Shown here in pieces: positions 1-4,676 of a stretch of DNA of 5,932 nucleotides (its first letter is position 1; every line of letters begins with the position of its first letter). This DNA is from Comamonadaceae bacterium (GTDB lineage: Bacteria > Pseudomonadota > Gammaproteobacteria > Burkholderiales > Burkholderiaceae). Made by a program: the position numbers and the translations under genes. The notes beneath the pieces are model-generated. The model made no database searches and was not told where the DNA came from. It was given only the letters and a program-made list of their open reading frames with translations. Location of the stretch: assembly GCA_947505915.1 (NCBI GenBank), contig CANNNH010000099.1:1-5932 (forward strand), given 5' to 3'.

Positions 1-73
1 CTCAGCAGCAATGAGCCATTTCTGAATTGACAGCCGCCGAGGATATTTGTACATCATTCAAGCCCTCTACTTA

Positions 74-106
74 CGCCGCCGCGCTATAGGGAATGGCGTG
101 GCGGCG
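74..106. repeat. GC-rich inverted repeat / hairpin
   Basis: Bases 74-84 pair with 96-106 in an 11-bp stem containing one G-T pair, around an 11-base loop. The outer part is CGCCGCC facing GGCGGCG. No T-tract follows on the plus strand (the next bases are GAACTTTCG), so it is not a standard intrinsic terminator. It could be the end structure of an upstream transcript or simply GC-rich intergenic sequence. Confidence 0.4.
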
Positions 107-181
107 GAACTTTCGCCACACCAATCCCCCTTCCCTAAGGTTCTACAGCGGCTCGGCGGCAGATATTGGCGGAACTGGCAG

Positions 182-201
182 ATCGGTCAATTCATACCGA
201 T
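182..201. repeat. Inverted repeat ATCGGT-N8-ACCGAT, possible operator
   Basis: ATCGGT at 182-187 is the exact reverse complement of ACCGAT at 196-201, with eight bases between. The centre-to-centre spacing of the half-sites, about 14 bp, is wider than one helical turn. It lies about 80 bases upstream of the HGGxSTG start, a position that would suit a regulator site. A 6-bp arm is short enough to arise by chance, so the call is weak. Confidence 0.25.
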
Positions 202-281
202 GAAACCGTCGCCCTCCGTTTGCACACACATCTCGCTTGTGTTTTTCCAGCTCTCACCACTTACCCCATGGATCAATACCA

Positions 282-605
282 ATGACCCCTATGCAAAAAG
301 CCCGAGCTGCACTAGCGGCCTTGCCAAAGTGCACTGCTACTTCCCGCCAAAGCGGCGAGCCGTGCAAGCTAGCTGGAACAGGCGCGGGCGGCAAGTGTCG
401 CTTCCATGGAGGCGCATCGACTGGTCGACCGCCAAAGCATGGACGTACAACCAAGAAGGCCAAACTTCAGCGCGACTGGATCAGAGTATTGCTGGCCGGC
501 GTTGTTGCCACCCAAGGCGGCAAGCTCAAGTGGTTCAAGCCCGGTCGCCTGTCAGACGAGCGCGTGCAAGAGGTGCTCAATGCCAAGCGCTCTGGAGCAC
601 TATGA
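282..605 (+). CDS. HGGxSTG-type small phage-associated protein
   Basis: A 107-residue basic protein whose central signature C-R-x-H-G-G-A-S-T-G (residues 39-48) is that of the 'HGGxSTG domain' small proteins commonly found in prophages and mobile regions of proteobacteria. Upstream lie Cys17, the SRQSGEPC segment (21-28) and Cys39-x2-His42, so the set C-x10-C-x10-C-x2-H could bind zinc; that is inference. A basic stretch follows (GRPPKHGR, 48-55, then TTKKAK), then a short amphipathic C-terminal half. Family function is not established; relatives often lie near phage packaging genes, but no terminase or other phage gene is seen here. The ATG at 282 is preferred because homologous-looking sequence begins there (MTPMQKARAALAALPKC). 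A second in-frame ATG at 291 is possible, and the longer frame beginning with TTG at 237 is not convincing. No strong Shine-Dalgarno is visible. The stop codon lies inside a 17-bp palindrome. Confidence 0.75.
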   Translation: MTPMQKARAALAALPKCTATSRQSGEPCKLAGTGAGGKCRFHGGASTGRPPKHGRTTKKAKLQRDWIRVLLAGVVATQGGKLKWFKPGRLSDERVQEVLNAKRSGAL

Positions 606-618
606 CAGTCACTGTCAT
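602..618. promoter_or_regulatory. Perfect 17-bp palindrome abutting a promoter, likely operator
   Basis: ATGACAGT (602-609), a central C (610) and ACTGTCAT (611-618) form a perfect palindrome. Its last base is the first base of the TTGACA -35 element at 618-623. The core half-site TGACA occurs at 603-607, inverted at 613-617, and again directly at 619-623 inside the -35 element. A dimeric repressor bound here would be expected to interfere with RNA polymerase. The left arm overlaps the stop codon of the preceding gene. The cognate regulator is unknown. A hairpin role is less likely because no T-tract follows. Confidence 0.55.
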
Positions 619-647
619 TGACACACTGCCTATCAAGCATTTACAAT
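618..647 (+). promoter_or_regulatory. Near-consensus sigma-70 promoter
   Basis: TTGACA at 618-623 is a perfect -35 hexamer. After an 18-base spacer comes TACAAT at 642-647, matching the -10 consensus at five of six positions. Initiation would be expected near 654-656. It lies just after the HGGxSTG gene and drives transcription into the structured interval that ends at the terminator at 761-785, and possibly on into the three unknown genes, for which I see no better promoter. Confidence 0.65.
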
Positions 648-723
648 GAACTCATACATTCAGAGTCGGGTTGACGCCCGCACCAACCTGCCTACGGGGC
701 AAGGTGGTCAAGCTAATAGCTAA
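646..723 (+). pseudogene. Short ORF resembling the N-terminus of a RelB/DinJ-type antitoxin
   Basis: A 25-codon ORF opening MNSYIQSRVDART and then losing resemblance before a TAA. The opening recalls the ribbon-helix-helix beta strand at the start of RelB/DinJ antitoxins, whose genes are often preceded by a palindromic operator overlapping the promoter, as here. No toxin gene follows. The ATG overlaps the predicted -10 element, so the promoter at 618-647 would start transcription downstream of it. The ORF would then be untranslated unless another start or promoter is used. It could be a remnant of a deleted toxin-antitoxin module or a chance frame within an RNA; resemblance over about 13 residues is weak evidence. 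Confidence 0.25.
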
Positions 724-785
724 TGTGGCCTTTCGAGGCAACCAAGCCGATAGCAGCGTCAAGCCCTCCTCGTGAGGGCTTTTTT
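654..785 (+). ncRNA. Candidate structured small RNA or terminator-controlled leader
   Basis: The interval starts at a strong predicted promoter and ends at a strong intrinsic terminator about 130 bases later, with no solid gene between. It can fold as follows. A hairpin pairs ACC-ACCT-GCC (682-684, 686-692) with GGC-AGGT-GGT (698-700, 702-708) around the loop TACGG, with one bulged A on each side. A small UUCG-loop hairpin pairs GCCT (728-731) with AGGC (736-739). TTGACGC (671-677) pairs with GCGTCAA (756-762) to close both into a multibranch structure. Two bases of the closing helix (761-762) are shared with the terminator stem, so the two structures could compete. A perfect tandem repeat, AGCTAAT twice (711-724), lies in the middle. 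I do not recognise a known RNA family. It may be a free small RNA or the leader of the genes from 877 on. Confidence 0.4.
761..785 (+). terminator. Rho-independent terminator
   Basis: AAGCCCTC (761-768) pairs perfectly with GAGGGCTT (774-781) around a five-base loop, and the run of T continues to 785 (six T counting the stem end at 780). It would end the transcript from the promoter at 618-647. About 90 bases lie between it and the start of the gene at 877, so readthrough or conditional antitermination could feed that gene. Confidence 0.8.
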
Positions 786-876
786 GATGGCTGGGCTGAG
801 CCTTATCAGCTGGGGGATTTATTCCAACTTGCAACTCCCGACATTTCGTCAAACGTTGCTAAACAGGAGACTGAGC

Positions 877-1386
877 ATGACTGTTCAACAAAGCGCATTA
901 CGCTGCAAAGACGGCGACCTTGCCGTGGTGATTAACGACACCATCGCTTGCAGACAAAACATAGGTAGAGTCGTTCAGATCCGAGGCCCTGTGCGCAAAC
1001 TTAAACAATCTGGAATGCAAGGCTGGCGAATCAAGCCGATTCACAAAAGAGTCTGGGGGGTGACTGAGCTTGATGGGCGGAACGTCAAAGAACTGGTGTT
1101 TTGGAGGAGCGGGGTGTTTCATGAAGATGCTTGGCTTATGCCTATTCGATCTCAACAGCCAGATGAAGTATGGATGGAAGTGCAGCAAGAGAGCGATCAA
1201 AGCCTGATCGACATTGGGGCTGTTGTACCGATGGTTGTACAGATCTCATTGCCACATGAAAGCGAGCAAGCTATGAGGCCAGAGACCGCTCAACCTACCT
1301 ACGATCCTCTAGAGCAAGTGCTGCATAAAAACCCAACCCTGACGCTTGAAAAGGCTGAGGAAATAGCCCAAGCGTTTGGCTTTTAA
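877..1386 (+). CDS. Uncharacterised protein, first gene of a three-gene cassette
   Basis: A 169-residue soluble protein without a signal peptide or membrane segment. I do not recognise an established function. The N-terminal half reads like a small beta-rich domain: CKDGDLAVVI (about 9-18), then NIGRVVQIRGP (about 28-38), then VWGVTEL, and later DAWLMPIRS (about 89-97). This order (GDLA-, IGR-V-, a short strand, D-x-L-x-P-I) recalls uncharacterised small proteins in phages and accessory regions of Burkholderiales; that comparison is from memory. The last 26 or so residues (LEQVLHKNPTLTLEKAEEIAQAFGF) look like an independent helical tail. The start at 877 is chosen because AGGAG at 865-869 lies seven bases upstream; the frame can be extended to a GTG at 772, but that would begin inside the terminator loop. 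The next gene starts 11 bases after its stop, suggesting an operon. Confidence 0.75.
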   Translation: MTVQQSALRCKDGDLAVVINDTIACRQNIGRVVQIRGPVRKLKQSGMQGWRIKPIHKRVWGVTELDGRNVKELVFWRSGVFHEDAWLMPIRSQQPDEVWMEVQQESDQSLIDIGAVVPMVVQISLPHESEQAMRPETAQPTYDPLEQVLHKNPTLTLEKAEEIAQAFGF

Positions 1387-1397
1387 AGGAACAGATC

Positions 1398-1844
1398 ATG
1401 CTTATTGTTGAAATGGTAAGAGGGGAACCGGGAGAAGCTGGATTCGCTACCTTTGATTTGCAAGTCAAGACATGGCGAAAATTGCTGGAGGTTGCCGAGA
1501 AATTCGGCTGGACTCCAGAGGGTACGGTCGTAGACAAGGACAGTGCAAAAAGAAACCATGACTACATTGCACATTTTCAACCGACCTATCAGGTCGAGCC
1601 TTGGGGCTATTGCAAACGCGTGACCGATACGGATGCTATTGGATTGTCACGAGCACTAACAGCCGCGTTCATAGCAATTAAGGCCGGAGATATTGCACCT
1701 TTACAAGCTCAAAGCCAAGTGTTGATTAGAGAGGGTATGACGAAGGAAGAATTTGAATCAGTTAACTTGAACGCCAATGAATCACTTCATGATTTTGCAG
1801 AGTTCACCTCCAAGGGCGGATTCGTCTTTGCTTGGGATGATTGA
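1398..1844 (+). CDS. Uncharacterised 148-residue protein with C-terminal GGF-x-W segment
   Basis: A soluble, rather acidic protein with no signal peptide or membrane helix. The pattern is WRKLLEVAEKFGWTPEGT (about residues 26-43), a middle part with PWGYCKRVTDTDAIGLSRALTAAF (about 68-91), and an end reading LHDFAEFTSKGGFVFAWDD. This layout (a helix ending in a GW-P-GT turn, a 'V-x-x-x-D-A-x-x-L-x-x-A-L' helix, then F-x-x-F-x-x-x-GGF-x-x-W at the C-terminus) resembles a loose group of uncharacterised bacterial small proteins I recall from accessory loci; no function is implied. AAAGGA at 1385-1390, overlapping the previous stop codon, lies seven bases before the ATG and fixes the start. It is packed between two other unknown genes and is probably cotranscribed with them. 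Confidence 0.75.
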   Translation: MLIVEMVRGEPGEAGFATFDLQVKTWRKLLEVAEKFGWTPEGTVVDKDSAKRNHDYIAHFQPTYQVEPWGYCKRVTDTDAIGLSRALTAAFIAIKAGDIAPLQAQSQVLIREGMTKEEFESVNLNANESLHDFAEFTSKGGFVFAWDD

Positions 1845-2040
1845 GAACATGGTATCCAAAAAGGTCAATTCTTCAGTCGAAAAAGTAGAGGTCAAGCAAC
1901 TTGAAAGTGATCGCTCCCAGACTCGGCAAAGACAATGTGGGACTTATTTAATTCGAGTCAGCTTGATCGCAATGCCTCAAGATAAGCGTGCGAAGCTAAT
2001 TTCCGAATGGCATCAAATAGACCCCAGCTTTGAGATCTAA
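1837..2040 (+). CDS. Small uncharacterised protein, last gene of the cassette
   Basis: A 67-residue, strongly charged protein if it starts at the ATG at 1837. The first part is a charged, probably helical segment (SSVEKVEVKQLESDRSQTRQRQ); the second (TYLIRVSLIAMPQDKRAKL) could form a beta strand and a helix, and it ends in DPSFEI. No family is recognised. The ATG at 1837 overlaps the stop of the preceding gene by eight bases and has no proper Shine-Dalgarno, so it would depend on translational coupling. An ATG at 1849 (63 residues) is an equally good alternative, and an extension to 1777 is possible but would overlap the previous gene by 68 bases. It is short, and its reality rests mainly on the tight spacing. 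Confidence 0.5.
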   Translation: MIENMVSKKVNSSVEKVEVKQLESDRSQTRQRQCGTYLIRVSLIAMPQDKRAKLISEWHQIDPSFEI

Positions 2041-2323
2041 TAAATTGGCATTCTCTTATGCCGCCATCCCGCAGACCCACCGTACCCCCACCCACAAAAA
2101 ACCCCGCAACAGCGAGGCTCCATGCTTCCCAAACTGGGCTAATCAAATAACCTGAAGCGCCTTCATGATGGACAGCTTGCAGGGCTTCTAGGCGGCTTCA
2201 TACAGTGGAATCCAGCCGATAGACTCGACTTGGATTTGGGCTAGTTCTGCCCAGAAATCAGCCTCGATGCAAGACATTAGAGTTTGATAGTGTCAACTTG
2301 CGTCATTAGCGGGTAAGGCACCC
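2041..2323. other. Convergent intergenic region with decayed or tiny minus-strand ORFs
   Basis: This is the gap between the plus-strand cassette and the minus-strand polysaccharide operon. On the minus strand a 16-codon ORF (2327 to 2277) starts with an ATGA overlap on the methyltransferase stop. It is followed by a 29-codon ORF (2277 to 2188) joined by a TAATG overlap, reading MSCIEADFWAELAQIQVESI and ending LYEAA. If one base were missing near 2190, that frame would continue as LEALQAVHHEGASGYLISP, so a frameshifted remnant is possible. None has a Shine-Dalgarno and I recognise no family. A small inverted repeat GGCAT/ATGCC (2047-2051, 2058-2062) and TGAAG/CTTCA (2153-2157, 2161-2165) are also present. 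Confidence 0.35.
2094..2119 (-). terminator. Rho-independent terminator of the polysaccharide operon
   Basis: Read on the minus strand, CCTCGC (2117-2112) pairs with GCGGGG (2107-2102) through one G-U pair around a four-base loop TGTT, and six T follow directly (2101-2096). The stem can be lengthened by AG/TT. It lies about 200 bases past the methyltransferase stop and is the first good intrinsic terminator on that strand, so the operon messenger probably ends here. The plus-strand reading has no T-tract and would not terminate the opposing cassette. Confidence 0.75.
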
Positions 2324-3565
2324 TCATGCGGACAATCCCTGGGACACGACAAGCGCTGGCACCGAAGTCACAAACTGCCCACCCCAATGCTGCACATACG
2401 CCAGTTGCGCCATTACTTCCTGCCGCAGATTCCATGGCAGGATCAGGATGCGATCCGGCTGGTGCACTTTGAGGTGTGCCTCATCAACAATCGGTATCCG
2501 ACTGCCTGGCATGAACTTGCCCTGCTTAGCCTGATTCAGATCCACCACATAGGGCAGCAGGTCAGGTCGAACCCCCGCGAAGTTGAGGATCGTATTACCT
2601 TTGGCCGCGGCGCCGTAGGCTGCCACTTTTAGGCCTAGGTGTTTGGCATCGATCAGGAAAGCTAGAAGATCATCCTTGGCCTTCTCCGCCCTAGTCTGGA
2701 AGCCGCTGTAAAAGGTGGCTGCGGCCATTCCGGCGTCTGCTTCAGTCTTGCGCAGCAACGCCACGTTGGGCGAGACTAAATGCGTGCCAGTTTGGCTGCG
2801 CTGGGCAAAGATTCTCAGGCTACCACCGTGCGTCGGCAGCTCCTCGACGTCAAACACGCTTAAACCATTTAGAGCAAAGATGTGCTCGACCACCGTCAAT
2901 GACAGATAGGAGTAGTGTTCGTGATAGGCGGTGTCAAACTGGTTTTCCTGCACCATGCGTAGCAAATGAGGGAACTCAAATGTTGCAACACCCTGTGGCT
3001 TGAGCAAGCGTGCAAAGCCAGCCACGAAGTCGTTGATGCTCGGCACATGAGCCAGTACGTTGTTGGCCACCAACAAATCAGCCTGTTGGCCGGTGCGCGC
3101 CAGCTCATCGGCCAGTTCCAAGCTAAAGAAGCGTTCAACAACCGCGATGCCCTTGGCCCTGGCAGCGGCTGCTGTGCCAGCTGTGGGCTCGACCCCAAAG
3201 CAAGGGATGCCGGCGGCTTGCACATATTGCAACAAGTAGCCATCGTTGGCAGCGATCTCCACCACCCGACTTTCGTTATTGAGACCAAAGCGCTGCACCA
3301 TCGACTGCACATAGCGTTCTGCATGAGCTAGCCAAGAAGTCGAAAACGAGCTGAAGTAGGCGTAATCATCGGTAAACAGAATATCGCGCCCGGCTTGGTC
3401 TTCGGTTTGGACAAGCCAGCATGATTCGCACACCAGCAAACGTAGCGGGAACCAGGCCTCCGAAGCTCGCAAGTCCGTCTCGGTTAAATAGGCGTTAGAC
3501 GGCGGCGCACTACCCAGATCCAAAAACGGTAGACGCAACTCGCTAGCGCAGTGGCGACATTTCAA
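2324..3565 (-). CDS. SAM-dependent sugar-nucleotide C-methyltransferase (TcaB9/TylCIII-like)
   Basis: A 413-residue enzyme with the full three-part layout of the sugar C-methyltransferases. First is a zinc-binding domain (Cys3, Cys6, Cys46, Cys49). Next is a Rossmann SAM domain with motif VVEIAANDGYLLQ (101-113) and GVEPT (124-128), then NNVLAHV (168-174) and a YHEH motif (214-217). Last come THGGSLR (245-251) and the C-terminal domain with AAYGAAAKGNT. In TcaB9, as I recall, the equivalent YHEH histidine and tyrosine and an earlier histidine act in C-3 deprotonation and methyl transfer to a 4-keto sugar; these residues are present here, and the length is normal. With rfbF and rfbG upstream, the likely substrate is a CDP-4-keto-6-deoxyhexose; the exact carbon is not proven. 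The start is a TTG with AAGGGAG seven bases upstream. An in-frame TAA just above it excludes an earlier start, and the nearby ATG is in another frame. The TTG overlaps the stop of a 19-codon ORF. Confidence 0.9.
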   Translation of the reverse strand: MKCRHCASELRLPFLDLGSAPPSNAYLTETDLRASEAWFPLRLLVCESCWLVQTEDQAGRDILFTDDYAYFSSFSTSWLAHAERYVQSMVQRFGLNNESRVVEIAANDGYLLQYVQAAGIPCFGVEPTAGTAAAARAKGIAVVERFFSLELADELARTGQQADLLVANNVLAHVPSINDFVAGFARLLKPQGVATFEFPHLLRMVQENQFDTAYHEHYSYLSLTVVEHIFALNGLSVFDVEELPTHGGSLRIFAQRSQTGTHLVSPNVALLRKTEADAGMAAATFYSGFQTRAEKAKDDLLAFLIDAKHLGLKVAAYGAAAKGNTILNFAGVRPDLLPYVVDLNQAKQGKFMPGSRIPIVDEAHLKVHQPDRILILPWNLRQEVMAQLAYVQHWGGQFVTSVPALVVSQGLSA

Positions 3566-3621
3566 AGCGATACTCCCTTAAATCCAGCCAAAGGCAGATC
3601 GGTAATTGCATATTGGCTCAT
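3562..3621 (-). pseudogene. 19-codon ORF resembling the N-terminus of a sugar 3,5-epimerase
   Basis: Starting at an ATG that overlaps the rfbG stop (ATGA) is a frame encoding MSQYAITDLPLAGFKGVSL and a TGA. The beginning matches the way RmlC-type dTDP-4-dehydrorhamnose 3,5-epimerase family proteins start (a short strand, then T/D-x-PLAG-x-K). In many sugar clusters such an epimerase gene sits exactly between the 4,6-dehydratase and a C-methyltransferase. The rest of the cupin fold is absent, so this looks like the stub left by a deletion. The stop overlaps the TTG start of the methyltransferase (TTGA), and the methyltransferase Shine-Dalgarno lies within it, so the stub may now carry ribosomes from rfbG into the methyltransferase. 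The match covers fewer than 20 residues; a chance coupling ORF is the alternative. Confidence 0.45.
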
Positions 3622-4676
3622 ACAAATGCCTCGTAAGCGGTAATCTCCGACTCACACAGCGCCCGCGCATCAGCACCATCTTGCTGTGCCCGGTACCAGG
3701 CCATTGTGCGGTTCACTGCTTCGGTCAGCGACCATTGGGAATAGACGCCTAGCGCCACCCTCGCTTTGGCAACTTCCAGCGCAAGCCAGTCGGCTTCGTG
3801 CGGGCCTTTGCTGTTATTTTCATAGATTGTTACGCCAGATCCATAAGCGCTACATGCCAATTCGATTAAATCACGCACAGTGGCGGCCTCATCCGTTTGT
3901 GGCGCAAAGTTATAGGCCCCAGCGAGTTTCGCATCCTCGAAAAGCTTCTGAGCCAGCGTGAGATAACCGGCCAGAGGGTCCAGCACGTGTTGCCAGGGGC
4001 GAATGGCACCGGGGCTACGGATGACCAGCGGCTGACCAGCCTGCCAGGCCCTTACCGCATCGGGAATCAGCCGGTCTTCTGACCAGTCACCACCGCCAAA
4101 CACATTGCCGGCCCTTGCACTGGCCACCGCTACGCCCTGTGCAGACAGAAAGGCGTCACGGTAGCTGGCGATGACGATTTCACTCGCCGCCTTGCTGGCG
4201 CTGTAGGGGTCATGTCCGCCCAGAGCGTCATCTTCGCGGTAGGGGTTATGCCCCTCGTTGTTGCGGTACACCTTGTCTGTGGTGACCATCACTGCTACCC
4301 GCACGCTGTCCAGCCCGCGCAAGGCCTCAAGCAGGTGAGCAGTACCCATGACGTTGGTAGCAAAGGTTGCCAGCGGTTCGCGGTAACTGGCCCGAACCAG
4401 CGGCTGCGCTGCCAAGTGAAATACCAGATCGGGCCGCGCCGCACGTAACAGGGCAGTCAGCGATGCCGCATCACGTATGTCGCAAAAATGGCTATTTATA
4501 CACCCGGCCACGCGCGCCAATTCAAACAAACTGGGCGTGGTGTTCGGGGTCAAAGCGATACCAGTAACATCCGCTCCCAGCCGCTGTAGCCACAGCGCCA
4601 GCCAGCCGCCCTTGAAACCTGTATGCCCCGTCAGGAGCACGCGCTTACCACGCCAGAAATCCGCCTGCGAAGTCAT
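3618..4676 (-). CDS. rfbG: CDP-glucose 4,6-dehydratase
   Basis: Converts CDP-D-glucose to CDP-4-dehydro-6-deoxy-D-glucose, using tightly bound NAD+, in the cytoplasm. It is an extended short-chain dehydrogenase of 352 residues, the usual size. The nucleotide-binding motif is GHTGFKG (17-23), extended to GHTGFKGGWLALWL as is characteristic of this enzyme; HLAAQPLVR (87-95) follows. The catalytic TTDK lies at 132-135 and the YSASK motif supplies Tyr158 and Lys162; GGDW and IRPWQHVLDPL are further family marks. The ATG at 4676 overlaps the rfbF stop (TGATG), with GGAAAG seven bases upstream. The frame continues upstream into rfbF but has no family sequence there, so the longer version is rejected. 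Its product feeds the methyltransferase downstream. Confidence 0.95.
   Translation of the reverse strand: MTSQADFWRGKRVLLTGHTGFKGGWLALWLQRLGADVTGIALTPNTTPSLFELARVAGCINSHFCDIRDAASLTALLRAARPDLVFHLAAQPLVRASYREPLATFATNVMGTAHLLEALRGLDSVRVAVMVTTDKVYRNNEGHNPYREDDALGGHDPYSASKAASEIVIASYRDAFLSAQGVAVASARAGNVFGGGDWSEDRLIPDAVRAWQAGQPLVIRSPGAIRPWQHVLDPLAGYLTLAQKLFEDAKLAGAYNFAPQTDEAATVRDLIELACSAYGSGVTIYENNSKGPHEADWLALEVAKARVALGVYSQWSLTEAVNRTMAWYRAQQDGADARALCESEITAYEAFV

Larger units (their letters stand above)
1..281. other. Leader region without a supported gene; two inverted repeats
   Basis: I see no convincing coding sequence here. Reading frames on the plus strand close at the left edge (stop codons at 23-25 and 28-30), so the first bases could be the tail of an upstream gene, but nothing identifies it. 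The stretch holds an imperfect hairpin (74-84 with 96-106), a second inverted repeat (182-187 with 196-201), and a 9-bp direct repeat GGCGGAACT at 103-111 and 168-176. A TTGACA occurs at 27-32 but has only a poor -10 partner (TACATC at 50-55), so I do not call a promoter. The region probably carries the control signals of the HGGxSTG gene that follows. Confidence 0.5.

Noticed and set aside
27..55. Promoter with TTGACA at 27-32
   Set aside because: The best -10 partner at correct spacing, TACATC, matches only three positions, and no gene begins at a suitable distance.
177..187. GGCAGATCGGT shared with 3593-3603
   Set aside because: An 11-base match between two places in nearly 6 kb is expected by chance, and the flanks do not match well enough to be a repeat element.
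47..649. Long plus-strand frame of 200 codons
   Set aside because: It overlaps the HGGxSTG gene in another frame, has an implausible arginine/proline/tryptophan-rich composition, and shows no family motif.
654..785. tRNA or tRNA-like gene
   Set aside because: No T-arm GGTTCGA-type sequence, acceptor stem or CCA-proximal pairing is visible; the folds seen do not form a cloverleaf.
772..876. GTG-initiated extension of the gene at 877
   Set aside because: It would begin in the loop of a strong terminator and lacks a Shine-Dalgarno, whereas the ATG at 877 has AGGAG at ideal spacing.
1365..1384. Hairpin with a short T-run at the end of the gene at 877
   Set aside because: AGCCCAA/TTTGGCT has a mismatch and a three-base loop, and only four T before AAAGGA. 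It also lies between two tightly spaced genes, so termination here is unlikely.
2896..3331. Frames of 121 and 142 codons overlapping the methyltransferase
   Set aside because: They are shadows of the methyltransferase gene in other frames and have no recognisable motifs.
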